A stretch of DNA of 58,948 bases from CAVWQV01 sp963757115 (lineage in GTDB: Bacteria; Pseudomonadota; Alphaproteobacteria; Acetobacterales; Acetobacteraceae): positions 1 through 58,948 of the forward strand of contig CAVWQV010000013.1 in assembly GCA_963757115.1 (NCBI GenBank), in the 5' to 3' direction. The notes beneath the pieces are model-generated. The model ran no database searches. It was given only the letters and a program-made list of their open reading frames with translations, and was not told where the DNA came from. How positions within the stretch are numbered: position 1 is the first letter of the stretch; every line of letters starts with the position of its first letter. The position numbers and the translations under genes were made by a program. Positions 8,355-18,232 of this stretch are shown in pieces.

Positions 8355-9848
8355 ATGACTGTCCGTTTTGGGTTTGACAACAGCTATGCCCGGCTCCCGG
8401 CACGCTTCTTACGCGCGCGTCGAGCCGACCCCGGTAGCTGCGCCGCGGCTGATACGGCTGAATACGGCGCTCGCCGAAACTCTCGGCCTCGACCCCGCTG
8501 AGCTCGCGAGCCCGGAGGGTGTGGAGATCCTGGCCGGCAACCGCGTCCCCGAGGGCGCCGAGCCGATCGCGACCGCTTACGCGGGGCATCAGTTCGGCGG
8601 GTTCGTGCCGCAACTCGGCGACGGGCGCGCCATCCTGCTCGGCGAAGTGGTGGACCGGGACGGCGTGCGGCGCGACATCCAGCTGAAGGGCGCGGGCCAG
8701 ACCCCGTTCTCCCGGCGCGGGGACGGGCGCGCCGCACTCGGTCCGGTGCTGCGCGAGTATGTCGTCAGCGAGGCCATGGCGGCGCTCGGCATCCCGACGA
8801 CGCGCGCCCTCGCGGCCGTCGCCACGGGGAGACGGTGCGTGCGCGAGACCGATACTGCCCGGGCGCCGTGCTGACGCGGGTCGCCTCGAGCCACATCCGG
8901 GTCGGCACGTTCCAGTATTTCGCGGCTCGCGGCGACGTGGAGGGCGTGCGCGCGCTGGCGGACCACGTGATCGCGCGGCACTACCCCGACGCCGCCCAGC
9001 GCGGCCGAGCCCTATCGGGCGCTGCTGCGCGGCGGTGGTCACGCGGCAGGCGGACCTGATCGCGCGGTGGCTGCTGCGTCGGCTTCATCCACGGGGTGAT
9101 GAACACGGACAACATGTCGGTCGCAGGCGAGACGATCGACTACGGGCCCTGCGCGTTCATGGACGCCTACGACCCGGCCACGGTGTTCAGCTCGATCGAC
9201 GACAGGCGGCCGCTACGCCTACGGCGAACCAGCCGCGCGATCGCGCAGTGGAACCTGGCGCGCCTGGCCGAGTGCCTGCTGCCGCTGCTGGCCGAGGGCG
9301 AGGACGCGGCCGTCGCGAAGCGGCGCAAGAGGCGCTGGCGGCCTTCGGCCGCCCTCTTCGAGGCGGCGTATCTCGGCGGGCTGCGTCGCAAGATCGGGCT
9401 CGTGACCGAAGCGAGAGGGGGACGTTGCGCTGGCGCAGGACCTGCTGCGGCTGATGGCGGCGAACGGCGCGGACTTTACGCTCACGTTCCGGCGGCTCTG
9501 CGACGCGGCGGCGGGGCCGGAAGGCCAAGTGGACGACGCGCGCTTTGTTCACCGATACGGCCGGCTTCGACGCCTGGGCGGCGCGCTGGCGCGAGCGGCT
9601 GGCGCGCGAACCCGGGACGCCGGACGCACGCCGCGCCGCCATGCGCGCCGTAAACCCGGCGTTCATTCCGCGCAACCATCTGGTCCAGGCCGTGATCGAG
9701 GCGGCAACGGAACGGCAGGACTTCGAGCCGTTTGCCGAGCTGCTGGACGTGCTTTCGCGCCCGTGACTCTGACCAGGAAGGGCGGGAGCGCTACACATTG
9801 CCGGCGAGGCCGGAAGAACGGGTGCTGCAGACCTTCTGCGGTACGTGA
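8355..9848 (+). pseudogene. selO: SelO/YdiU family protein AMPylase, many frameshifts
   Basis: All family blocks are present in order but spread over all three frames: FGFDNSYARLP, YARVEPTPVAAPRLIRLN, AYAGHQFGGFVPQLGDGRA, KGAGQTPFSRRGDGRAALG, SHIRVGTFQYFAARGD, VMNTDNMSVAGETIDYGPCAFMD, AIAQWNLARLAECLLPLL, and an RVLQTFCGT end before the TGA at 9846. About nine or ten shifts are needed, at roughly 8408, 8830, 9000, 9045, 9090, 9210, 9330, 9420 and 9540. SelO proteins transfer AMP from ATP to Ser/Thr/Tyr of target proteins. The C-terminal redox Cys (TGC, not a TGA selenocysteine codon) is retained. Conservation of every block suggests a recently functional gene hit by sequencing errors, but true decay cannot be excluded. 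Confidence 0.85.
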
Positions 9849-9920
9849 AGCGCGGCTTGATTGGCGCGCAGGTGACGGTACAACGCGACGCGTTCAGGGC
9901 GCCGCGGACGGCAGGCGAAG

Positions 9921-11393
9921 CTAGCTGGCCGGCAGCGCCGTTGTCGTAGCGCCCGGAAGCACGCCGCCCGAGGCCGCCTTCGAGCGGCCGATGATCAGGC
10001 GGCCCGAGCGGTTGTTGGTCGCGTAGGCGAATGCCCATTGCGCGCTGACCATGAAGCGGTTGCGAAACCCGATCAGATAGAAGATGTGCGCCCCCGCCCA
10101 GACGACCCAGGCCGGGAATCCGGTCAGGTGGACCCGTCCGAACTCGGCCACGGCCTTGTTGCGTCCGATCGTGGCGAGCATGCCGTAGTCTTGATATGCA
10201 AATGGCGGCGGCGGCCGCCGTCCTTGCGCGCGGCGCAGTATGGCGCGCGCCACGTAGTGCCCTTGCTGCTTGGCCACCGGCGCGAGCCCAGGAAGCGGCT
10301 TGCCGTCGGCCCCGAGCGCGAGTGCCGCGTCGCCGATTACGAACACGTCCGGATGTCCGGCCACACGGAGATTGCTGCCCACCGCGACCCGACCGCCCTG
10401 CCCGGGCGTCATCCCCAGCCAATCGGCCACGGGGGTCGCTGCTGTCCCGGCGGTCCAGATGATGGTCCCGGCCGCGATCATTCCGTCGTGCAGATGCACC
10501 CTCCCGTCCTCGAGGCCGGTAACGCGCGCGTTCAGCCTTATCTCGACGTCGAGCGTGGCCAGCTCGCGTGACGTGGCGTCCGACAGGTCGGGTGCGAACG
10601 CCGGCAATAGGCGCGGTCCGGCCTCGACGAGCACGACGCGGGCATGCGCAGGGTCACTGCCATAGTCGCGCGCCAGCATCTGCCGGGCCAATTCCGCGAT
10701 CGAGCCCGCCATCTCGACCCCGGTCGGCCCTCCCCCGATCAATACGAAGGTCAGTAGGCGGGCGCGCTCGGCCGCGTCGCTGGTTTCGGCCGCGCGTTCC
10801 AGCGCCGCCAATATCCGCTGACGCAGCAAGAGCGCGTCTTGCAGCGACTTGAGCCCGGGTGCCGCCGCCTCCCAGGACTCGTGGCCGAAATAGCTCGGCT
10901 CCGATCCGGTGGCGATGATGAGCTCGTCATACGGCACGCTGCCTTGGTCGCACAAAACCTGCCGCGCCGCGGCGTCCACGCCCGTGACGGTCGCCATGAA
11001 GACGCGCGTGCGGTCGCCGACGGGCAGGATGCCGCGCACCGGGGAGGCGATGTCCTCGGGAGAAAGCGCCGCGGTGGCGACCTGATAGAGCAGCGGCTGG
11101 AACAGGTGGTGGTTGTGGCTGTCGATCACGGTGAGGTCCACCTCCGGCCGACCCGCCAGATCGAGCGCCGCCTGCAGCCCGCCGAACCCCGCGCCGATCA
11201 CCACGACCCTGCGTCGCCCGGTTTGCCGGCCGGTTGCCGCGCGCTCCCCGTTCGCCGCGCGCCGCAACGCCCATCCCGCCACGAGAAGCGTCCGCTCCGG
11301 CTCCCGCCAGTGCCAGTGCCAGTGCGAATGAGCGAGGCTGCAAGCTCGGCTGTGCCATTCCAACCATCCGCTAAGGTCGTGCCGGCTATCCAA
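9921..11393 (-). CDS. Type II NADH dehydrogenase-like FAD oxidoreductase
   Basis: The core has a first dinucleotide fold VVVIGAGFGGLQAALDL, then HHLFQPLLYQVATAALSPEDIASP (an NDH-2 signature), YDELIIATGS, a second nucleotide fold FVLIGGGPTGVEMAG, and GDAALA near the end of the FAD domain. The C-terminus has amphipathic/hydrophobic stretches (FPAWVVWAGAHIFYLIGF) typical of membrane-associated NDH-2. It oxidises NADH and reduces quinone without proton pumping. The first 60 or so residues of the longest frame are low-complexity, including a His-Trp repeat; an internal GTG near 11284 is an equally plausible start. Confidence 0.9.
   Translation of the reverse strand: MDSRHDLSGWLEWHSRACSLAHSHWHWHWREPERTLLVAGWALRRAANGERAATGRQTGRRRVVVIGAGFGGLQAALDLAGRPEVDLTVIDSHNHHLFQPLLYQVATAALSPEDIASPVRGILPVGDRTRVFMATVTGVDAAARQVLCDQGSVPYDELIIATGSEPSYFGHESWEAAAPGLKSLQDALLLRQRILAALERAAETSDAAERARLLTFVLIGGGPTGVEMAGSIAELARQMLARDYGSDPAHARVVLVEAGPRLLPAFAPDLSDATSRELATLDVEIRLNARVTGLEDGRVHLHDGMIAAGTIIWTAGTAATPVADWLGMTPGQGGRVAVGSNLRVAGHPDVFVIGDAALALGADGKPLPGLAPVAKQQGHYVARAILRRAQGRRPPPPFAYQDYGMLATIGRNKAVAEFGRVHLTGFPAWVVWAGAHIFYLIGFRNRFMVSAQWAFAYATNNRSGRLIIGRSKAASGGVLPGATTTALPAS
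11306..11323. repeat. Hexanucleotide tandem repeat (GCCAGT)x3
   Basis: Three exact copies of GCCAGT, read on the minus strand as alternating His and Trp codons in the N-terminal leader of the NADH dehydrogenase frame. The residue pattern is HWHWHW. It lies before the conserved FAD fold and may be upstream of the true start. A short slippage-prone tract. Confidence 0.8.
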
Positions 11394-11435
11394 CTCGGCG
11401 GAACGGGCGACGTTCCGCTTGCTGCCCGTGCAGGG

Positions 11436-12215
11436 TTACGCCCGGTGCGGCAGCCGTGGCAGGTGTGCGGCGAGCGCCTGAAACGCGCGCTCGTCGGTGC
11501 GGTCATAACGGATTGGCGTCACCGCGATCCGCCGCGCGCGCAGCACGTCGATGTCGCTTTCCGGCCCTTGCTCGCGTGGGCCACGACGGAACGCGATCCA
11601 GTGGTAGTTGAACCCGCGCGGATCGGTGCGGGTCTCCACGTTCATGCCCTGGATCATGCCGACGCCCTGCCGGCAAAGCGTGGGCGGTCCGCACTCGGAC
11701 GGTGCGGCGTCAGGAAAATTGATGTTTAGGCAGGTCTCGGCACTCCAGCCGAAGCCGAGCAGCTGGCGCACCACATCCGCCCCGAGCGCCCGCGCCGTTT
11801 CCCAGCGAACCTGATAGTGGTCGGTGAACGCTTGGCTCAGCGCGATTGAGGGCACGCCCAGCATCATCCCGGTCATGGCGCCGCCCACCGTGCCGGAAAA
11901 CACGGTTTCCATGCCGAGATTGGCGCCGCGGTTTACGCCGACAGGACCAGCTGCGGTGGCGCGTCCCGCATCAGGTGGACGATGCCGATGACCGCGCAGT
12001 CGCCGGGGGTTCCCGTCACCCCGAACCGTCGCGGTCCGCGCTCGGATACCCGTACGGGTTGATGCAGGCTGACGGAGTGCGACGTGCCGCTCTGGTCATG
12101 CTCGGGTGCCACCACCCAAACCTCGCGGGCCAGGGAAGCGGCGACCTCCTCCAGGACGGTAAGGCCCGGCGCGTCGATGCCGTCGTCATTGGTCAGCAGG
12201 ATGCGATCCAGCACG
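11436..12215 (-). CDS. surE: 5'/3'-nucleotidase SurE, single frameshift
   Basis: The GTG at 12215 is chosen because a TGGAGGT ribosome-binding site lies six bases upstream and the protein then begins with the canonical DRILLTNDDGIDAPG metal-binding block. EHDQSGTSHSVSL and FGVTGTPGDCAVIG follow. The frame breaks at about 11939: the sequence reads LVLSA-stop, while one added G restores LVLSGVNRGANLGMETV, the family motif. The second half (GTVGGAMTGM to the end) is intact. SurE is a metal-dependent survival-related nucleotidase, usually near pcm or lipoprotein genes; here it precedes tRNA-Pro on the opposite strand. Confidence 0.92.
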
Positions 12216-12340
12216 CAAGACCTCCATCGGATGAGTTGTTGGTTTGACCGCTCATCCGACGCGCGTCCAGCTGGCTGCGGCAAAGGCGTCGAGCGCGCCT
12301 TGCCCCACGAAGGCCCTCGCGGCTATATGGCCGCGTTGGC

Positions 12341-12417
12341 CGGAGTGTAGCTCAGCCTGGTAGAGCACTGTGTTCGGGACGCAGGGGCCGGAGGTTCGAA
12401 TCCTCTCACTCCGACCA
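12341..12417 (+). tRNA. tRNA-Pro (anticodon CGG)
   Basis: A complete cloverleaf can be folded. The acceptor is CGGAGTG pairing CACTCCG; the D arm is GCTC/GAGC; the anticodon stem CTGTG/CGCAG encloses the loop TTCGGGA with anticodon CGG; a five-base variable loop follows; the T arm is GGAGG-TTCGAAT-CCTCT. Discriminator A and an encoded CCA follow. It decodes CCG proline codons. No integrase or duplicated 3' end is seen beside it, so it does not look like an occupied integration site. Confidence 0.97.
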
Positions 12418-12443
12418 ACTGCCGTGCTAGTGCGTGTTTCCGC

Positions 12444-12839
12444 TCAGTGATGGGCCACGCGCATTTCGCCGACCCCTCGCCCGGTCGCGCCCACCTGGCG
12501 GGCCTGCGCCGCCGCTTCCTTGGTGATGCTGCGCAGCTCGCGGAGGAAGCCGAGGCCCGTCTGCGTCCGCTGGACCAGGATGCTTCGGCGATCTAGCGGA
12601 TCGTCTTTACGGCGGACCAGATCGAACTCGACCAGGCGATCGATCGCCCGGGTCACCGCCGGCTTCGAGATGTTCAGCCGCGCCGCGAGCCCGCGCACCG
12701 TCTGCGCCTCGTTATCGAGATAGCAAATGAGAAAGGTCGCGAGTTGCCGAGCGGTTAGATCCGGCCCCTCGCGACGGACCAGCTCAGTGATGGAGTGGCG
12801 CAAGGTGGCGAGCAGCTCGCTGGTTTCAGATGCAGCCAT
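12444..12839 (-). CDS. MarR-family transcriptional regulator
   Basis: About 131 residues from the ATG at 12839, chosen because GGAGA lies just upstream; a start at 12917 adds a low-complexity leader. The winged helix reads LTARQLATFLICYLDNEAQTVRGLAARL, NISKPAVTRAIDRLVEFDLVRRK and the wing DPLDRRSILVQRTQTG, the MarR DXRSxxVxLT-like motif. Most MarR proteins repress a divergent gene in response to phenolic or lipophilic ligands; the divergent MBL hydrolase gene at 13058 is the obvious candidate (inference). No clear palindrome was found in between. Confidence 0.88.
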   Translation of the reverse strand: MAASETSELLATLRHSITELVRREGPDLTARQLATFLICYLDNEAQTVRGLAARLNISKPAVTRAIDRLVEFDLVRRKDDPLDRRSILVQRTQTGLGFLRELRSITKEAAAQARQVGATGRGVGEMRVAHH

Positions 12840-13057
12840 GTAAGATGTCTCCGTAGCGGCCCCGGTCACCGCGCCAAAGCCCGTTTCGGAAGTAGCCGGA
12901 TTCGTTAACGCGGGCAATCAATTTCGCCACCCGGTTGATGAAACGCCATTGCCTGCGTCTGCTGGTCGGCAAGCGGCGGCCGCCCCGCGCTGTTCCCGCC
13001 CGCTCTGGCACAGACCACAGCCGATCGACTAGCGTAAGGGATAGAAGGAGGACGCCG

Positions 13058-13930
13058 ATGCCGCTCCCGCAACGACCTGCCGCCCAGCACAGCGCCGTCC
13101 ATCACATCGCGATAGGCGATATGGTGGTTTCCGCGATCAACGATGGTGCCTTCGTCGGCTCGCTCGACTTCGTTGCCAACATCGGTGCCGACGAGGCGGA
13201 ACAGCTGCAACGGAGCGCGTTACGGCCGGTCCCGCCTTTGTTCACCGTCAACACCTTCCTGATCCGGCGGGCGGACGATTCGCTGGTGCTGGTAGACACC
13301 GGATGCGCCGGCAGCATGGGGCCGACGCTCGGCAACTTGCCGACCCATTTGGCCGCGCTCGACATCGAGCCGGCCGACATCGGCACCGTACTGCTAACTC
13401 ACATGCACCCAGACCATGCGAACGGGCTGATCGACGGGGCCGGCGAGGCCGTGTTCCCGCGGGCCGAACTGGTGGTCCACGCCGCCGAGCTCGCGTTCTG
13501 GAATCGCGACGACCTGCCGGAAGCGATGGGCGACTACGTCAGGGGAGCACGTGCTGCCGTTGCTCCCTACCGGGCACGGACCCGCACAATCGAATCCGGA
13601 GAGGTGCTTCCCGGCATCACCGCCGTCCCCGAGCCGGGCCATACGCCGGGGCACACAGGATACAACGTCGAGGCCGGCGGAAACGCGCTGCTGATCTGGG
13701 GCGACATCGTCCATCTGCCGGGGATCCAGTTCGCCAATCCCGAGGCCGGCCTGGTATTCGACGTCGACCGGCCGCAGGCGGTCGCCACCCGCAAGCGCAT
13801 CATGGACATGGCCGCGTCCGACAACCTCCTGGTGGCCGGTATGCACCTGGAGTTCCCGGCGTTCGGGCGCGTCGCGCGTGGACCAGGCGGATACAGGTTC
13901 GTTCCTGAACTCTGGACCCCGACGGTCTGA
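13058..13930 (+). CDS. MBL-fold metallo-hydrolase
   Basis: The ATG at 13058 follows AAGGAGG by seven bases, giving 290 residues. The zinc signature is LLTHMHPDHANGL, with VDTGC upstream, GHTPGHTGYNV (third His) and WGDIVH (bridging Asp), as in quorum-quenching lactonases and related hydrolases. No signal peptide is seen with this start. The substrate cannot be assigned: lactonase, glyoxalase II-like or sulfatase-like activities all use this fold. Divergent from the MarR gene. Confidence 0.92.
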   Translation: MPLPQRPAAQHSAVHHIAIGDMVVSAINDGAFVGSLDFVANIGADEAEQLQRSALRPVPPLFTVNTFLIRRADDSLVLVDTGCAGSMGPTLGNLPTHLAALDIEPADIGTVLLTHMHPDHANGLIDGAGEAVFPRAELVVHAAELAFWNRDDLPEAMGDYVRGARAAVAPYRARTRTIESGEVLPGITAVPEPGHTPGHTGYNVEAGGNALLIWGDIVHLPGIQFANPEAGLVFDVDRPQAVATRKRIMDMAASDNLLVAGMHLEFPAFGRVARGPGGYRFVPELWTPTV

Positions 13931-13943
13931 CCGACACCAACAA

Positions 13944-14928
13944 TCATCGGAGCTCGGTCTGCGGCGCTCCAACTGCGCGCCAGCGGGCAACATTGCGCCC
14001 GTGCTCTTCGAGCGTGCGCGAGAACGCGTGGCCACCGGAGCCGTCCGCCACGAAGTAGAGATCGTCGCTCAGGGCCGGTTCCAGCACGGCATGGAGGCTG
14101 GCGAGGCCCGGATTGCAGATCGGCGAGGGCGGCAGCCCACGGATGCGATAGGTGTTGAACGGATCGTCGCGGTCAAGGTCGGCGCGGCTGAGCGGCCGGT
14201 CCAGACTGCCGGTCCCGCCGCTTGCCCCATAGATCACCGTCGGGTCGGATTGCAGCTTCATTCCAAGCCGGAGCCGGTTGAGGAACACCGCCGCTATGTG
14301 CGGGCGCTCGTCGGTCCGCGCGGTTTCGCGCTCCACGATGCTGGCGAGGATCAATGCTTCCTGCGCCGAGGCAAGCGGCAGGTCCGGAGCTCGCGCCGCC
14401 CACTCCTCCCGAAGCGCGCGCTCCAGGGCGACGTGCGCCCGGTCCAGCAACGATTCCCGAGAAGCCCCATACTCATAGATGTAGGTTTCCGGGAGCACGC
14501 TGCCCTCGGCCGGTACCGAGGGACCCACCGGTCAGGGCTTCGGCGCGGTCGAGTACCGCCGCCACCTGCTTGGCGGTCACACCCTCGGGGATGGTGACGT
14601 GATGCTGGACCGGGCGAGCGGTCCGCAGCACGGCCAGTGCCGTGCGCAGGCTGGCGCCGGCCGGGAAGGTAAACTCGCCGGCGCGGAGCGGCCCCTCGGC
14701 CGAGGTCAGCAAGGCGGCAAGCCGGAACGGCAACGGCCGGGCAACCACGCTTGCGTCCGCGAGCGCTTCGGCCGCTTGCCCCGCCCCGCCGCGCGGCACC
14801 ACCACGTTGCGCGCTTCGGGCAGCGGGCCCGGCGCGTCGAGCACGTGCGCCGCGTAGCGGGCCCCACCCCAGCCCACCGCAGCTACGATGACCAACGCCA
14901 ACAACCACCACCGGAGCCGACGACGCAC
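13944..14928 (-). CDS. mltG: Endolytic murein transglycosylase MltG (YceG), single frameshift
   Basis: An N-terminal membrane anchor (RRRLRWWLLALVIVAAVGWGG) is followed by a LysM-like region (VVVPRGGAGQAAEALADASVV, HHVTIPEGVTAKQVAAVLD). After a one-base shift at about 14515-14530 the catalytic domain follows, with VPAEGSVLPETYIYEYG, ASIVERETA (catalytic Glu), HIAAVFLNRLRLGMKLQSDP and YRIRGLPPSPICNPG. MltG cleaves nascent glycan strands at the inner membrane and sets their length. The position directly after fabF is the standard alphaproteobacterial arrangement. Confidence 0.94.
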
Positions 14929-14948
14929 GGCGGCGCGGCCCCGTTACG

Positions 14949-16209
14949 TCAGACGGCGCTGAAGATGACGCAGGCGTTTGTCCCGCCGAAACCGAAGCTG
15001 TTGGACAGCGCCGCGTGGACCCGACGCTCCTGCGCCACATGGGGGACGCGGTCGATCACGCTCGGCCGGCTCGGCGCGTCGAGGTTCAAGGTCGGCGGCA
15101 CCACCTGGTCGCGGATCGCCAGGATGGAAAACACCAATTCGACGGCACCCGCCGCTCCCAACAGGTGCCCGGTGGCCGACTTGGTGGACGACATCGCGAG
15201 CCCCTCGGCCGCCGGGCCGAACAACATCTCCACCGCTTCAAGTTCCATGTCGTCGCCGGCCGGGGTCGAGGTGCCGTGCGCGTTGACGTACTGGATTTGG
15301 GAGGGGTCCATGCGAGCGCTCCGCAGCGCCGAGCGCATGGCGCGGACCGCGCCTTCGTGCCCTTCAGCCGGCGCGGTGATGTGGTGTGCGTCGCCCGACA
15401 TGCCGTAACCGCTGACCTCGGCATAGACGGCCGCGCCCCGGTCGCGGGCATGCTCGTATTCTTCAAGCATCAGCATGGCCGCGCCCTCGCCCATTACGAA
15501 CCCGTCGCGATCCTTGTCCCATGGCCGCGAGGCGCGCGTCGGCTCGTCGTTAAATCCAGTGGAAAGCGCCCGCGAGGCGGCAAACCCGGCTATTCCGAGC
15601 TCGCAAATGGCCGCTTCCGAGCCGCCGGCCAGCATCACGTCGGCCTCGCCGAGCATGACCAGGCGCGCGGCATCGCCGATCGCATGGACGCCGGTGGCAC
15701 AGGCGGTGACGACCGCATGATTCGGCCCCTTGAAGCCGTACTTGATCGAGATCTGGCCGGACGCGAGGTTAATGAGCGCGGAGGGGATGAAAAACGGCGA
15801 CAAGCGCCGCGCCTTGCCTTCGTAGACCTGAATGGACGCCTCGTAGATCGCCGGCAGCCCGCCGATCCCCGAGCCGATCATCACGCCCGTGGCGCACCGA
15901 TCCTCCTCGAGACTCCGGCTTCCACCCGGAATGCTCGACGGCTTCCGTGCCCGCGACCATCGCCAGATGGATGAAGCGATCCATCTTTTTCTGGTCCTTG
16001 ACCGGGATCCACTCGGCCAAGTCGAGCTTGCCATCCGCCCTGGTGCCCTGCGGCACCTGCCCGGCGACTTTGCACGTCAGATTAGTCGTGTCGAACGACT
16101 GGATCGACCCGATGCCCAATTCGCCGCTGATCAGCCGTCGCCATACCGGCTCCACGCCGACGCCGAGCGGGCTGACCATGCCCATGCCCGTGACCACCAC
16201 GCGACGCAT
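14949..16209 (-). CDS. fabF: Beta-ketoacyl-ACP synthase II FabF, single frameshift
   Basis: The N-terminus is MRRVVVTGMGMVSPLGVGVE. The catalytic triad is present: Cys in VVTACATGVHAIGDA, His in NAHGTSTPAGD and His in SATGHLLGAAGAVE. It ends in NSFGFGGTNACVIF. The frame shifts once at about 15900-15915, between GWKPES and EEDRCATGVMIGSGIGGL, in a GGAGG-rich stretch. Joined length is about 420 residues, as expected. It extends acyl-ACP with malonyl-ACP in type II fatty-acid synthesis. It lies 25 bases downstream of acpP in the same direction. Confidence 0.95.
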
Positions 16210-16234
16210 TGTCCTGGTCTCGCCGCTTTGCCGC

Positions 16235-16474
16235 TCAGGCGGATTTCTGCTTCTCGATGTAGTCGATCGCATCCTTCACGGTGCTGATCTTCTCTGCTGC
16301 GTCTTCCGGGATTTCCACGCTGAATGCCTCCTCGAACGCCATCACCAGCTCGACGGTATCGAGGCTGTCGGCGCCGAGATCGTCGATGAACGAAGCCTCG
16401 GGTGTGACCTTGGACTCCTCGACGCCAAGATGTTCGACCACGATCTTCTTAATCTTGTCGGCGATCTCGCTCAT
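16235..16474 (-). CDS. acpP: Acyl carrier protein AcpP
   Basis: 79-residue acidic protein with the phosphopantetheine attachment serine in FIDDLGADSLDTVELVMAFEE, followed by the standard helix III/IV (EIPEDAAEKISTVKDAIDYI). It carries the growing acyl chain on its 4'-phosphopantetheine arm and feeds FabF directly downstream. The gene is intact, unlike its neighbours fabF and fabG. The 267 bases upstream up to the divergent gene at 16742 must hold its promoter; no strong consensus was recognised. Confidence 0.98.
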   Translation of the reverse strand: MSEIADKIKKIVVEHLGVEESKVTPEASFIDDLGADSLDTVELVMAFEEAFSVEIPEDAAEKISTVKDAIDYIEKQKSA

Positions 16475-16741
16475 CTGATCCTGCAGCTCCTGCCTGTGTG
16501 GCCCCGCGGGGTTTTCCGCGCGCCCGCCTGGTGGTTCGGATGCTGGCCGAAGCCAGGCTCTCGCGCGGCCGCCCGCGTGGGGTTACAGCCGCGAGGGCCG
16601 CTTAGCATGTTCCCCCCTTGCAGCCAACACGGGCGGGCATCGGGGCGGGATTGGGCCGCTGTATCCGCGGCCCTGTGTCCCGAATTACACTTTTCGGCGA
16701 CCGATTTCGAAGTGCGATTATGCTCCGTCAACGAAAGCCCG

Positions 16742-17467
16742 ATGATGCCAGCGACTGATGCGAGACCGAGCTACACCGTAGATCAGCGAAACCGCGTCAA
16801 GCGCCGGCACGAGCGTGGATTCTACGATCACGAGACAGTCCACCGGCTGCTCGATTCAGCGGCGCTTTGCCACGTGTCCTACGTCGTGGACGGCCAGCCC
16901 TACTGCACGCCGACCCTATTCTGGCGGGAAGGAACCCGACTTTATTGGCACGGCAGCAGTGCCAGCCGGATGCTTCGGAACCTCTCGCGAGGGCAGCCGG
17001 CCTGCCTGACCGTCACCCATCTCGACAGCCTCGTGCTCGCGCGCTGCGGGTTCAACCATTCGGCCGATTATCGTTCGGTCATGGCGTTCGGGCGGGCCCG
17101 CCTCGTTTCCGCGCCCGAGGAGAAAAGCCGGGCGCTGACGATGATGGTGGACCGTTTCTTCCCTGGCCGCACGGCGCAATTGCGCGCCAGCACGGAGCAG
17201 GAGATCAAGGCAACGGCCGTGGTGACCATGGAGATCGATCGCGCGTCCGCGAAGATGCGCAGCAAAGGGGTCGCCGACGATGACGAAGATTACCTCCTGC
17301 CAATCTATGCGGAGCGTATTACCGTCCACACCGTGATTGGCGCGCCGGAGCCGTGTCCCCGCCTGCTGCCGGGCGTGGACCGGCCGGCCAATCTTGCGGG
17401 TTATCGCGCCGGGCGGCCCCTCGAAGAGGCCGTTCTCGCGGCGTATCAGGACGTTTACGCGGACTGA
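16742..17467 (+). CDS. Pyridoxamine 5'-phosphate oxidase-fold (FMN-binding, nitroreductase-like) protein
   Basis: About 241 residues. RRHERGFYDHETVHRLLDSA, then LCHVSYVVDGQPYCTPTLFWREG and LYWHGSSASRMLRNL match the split-barrel FMN-binding family of NimA/5-nitroimidazole-resistance-like proteins. CLTVTHLDSLVLARCGFNHSADYRSVMAFGRA continues it. Two adjacent ATGs (16742, 16745) are possible starts. Function is probably flavin- or haem-linked redox; the substrate is unknown. It sits on the opposite strand between fabG and acpP, breaking the usual contiguous FAS II order. Confidence 0.88.
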   Translation: MMPATDARPSYTVDQRNRVKRRHERGFYDHETVHRLLDSAALCHVSYVVDGQPYCTPTLFWREGTRLYWHGSSASRMLRNLSRGQPACLTVTHLDSLVLARCGFNHSADYRSVMAFGRARLVSAPEEKSRALTMMVDRFFPGRTAQLRASTEQEIKATAVVTMEIDRASAKMRSKGVADDDEDYLLPIYAERITVHTVIGAPEPCPRLLPGVDRPANLAGYRAGRPLEEAVLAAYQDVYAD

Positions 17468-17487
17468 CGGGCGGGCTTTGGTGTCCG

Positions 17488-18232
17488 CTAAATCATCGCC
17501 ATGCCGCCGTTCACGTGCAGGGTCGCGCCGGTGACCCAGCCCGCCTCGTCCGAGGCCAGGTATACCACCGCGGCGGCGACGTCCGCGGGCTGGCCGAAAC
17601 GGCCCAGGGGGATCGCGCCGGCCAACTTTGCGCGCTGCGCCTCGCCCAACACGTCCGTCATCGGAGTTCTGGATCAGTCCGGGGGCGACCACGTTCACGG
17701 TCACGCCGCGCGATGCCACTTCCTGGGCGAGCGCCTTGCTCATGCCGACCAGCCCGGCTTTGGCCGCGGCGTAATTGGCCTGCCCGGCATTGCCGGTGGC
17801 GCCGACGATGCTGCTGATGCTGATGATACGGCCCGCGCGGCGGCGCAGCATCCCGCGCAGCACGGTACGCGCCAGGCGAAACGGCGCCGCGAGATCGACC
17901 TCCAGCACCGCGTTCCAGTCCTCGTCACCCATGCGCAAAGCCAGCATGTCCCGCGTCAGGCCCGCATTGTTCACCAGCACCGCGAGTGGCCCCGCCGCGG
18001 CCTCCGCGGCCTCGATCAGCGCGTCGGGTGCTGCGGGATCGCTGAGGTCGGCCGGGCACACATGCGCCCGCTCGCCGAGCTCACGCGCCAGGGCGGCGAG
18101 CGCCGCCTCTCGCGTGCCGGACAGCACGACGGTCGCGCCTTGAGCGTGCAGCGCGCGGGCGATGGCGGCCCCGATGCCGCCGGACGCGCCGGTGATGAGG
18201 GCGGGCTTGCCGCTCAGATCGAACATGTTCAT
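17488..18232 (-). CDS. fabG: 3-oxoacyl-ACP reductase FabG, single frameshift
   Basis: SDR with LITGASGGIGAAIARAL, VLVNNAGLTRDML, ISSIVGATGNAGQANYAAAKAGL (Ser-Tyr-Lys) and VNVVAPGLIQ. At about 17665 one extra A in CCAGAACTCCG shifts the frame. Removing it gives VAPGLIQTPMTDVLGEAQRA and a perfect FabG C-terminus (LGRFGQPADVAAAVVYLAS through HVNGGMAMI). The start ATG overlaps the fabD stop in ATGA, so the two genes are translationally coupled. It reduces beta-ketoacyl-ACP with NADPH. Confidence 0.95.

Noticed and set aside
8281..9848. Selenocysteine insertion in SelO
   Set aside because: The C-terminal redox position is a normal TGC cysteine codon and no SECIS-like hairpin or in-frame TGA occurs there.
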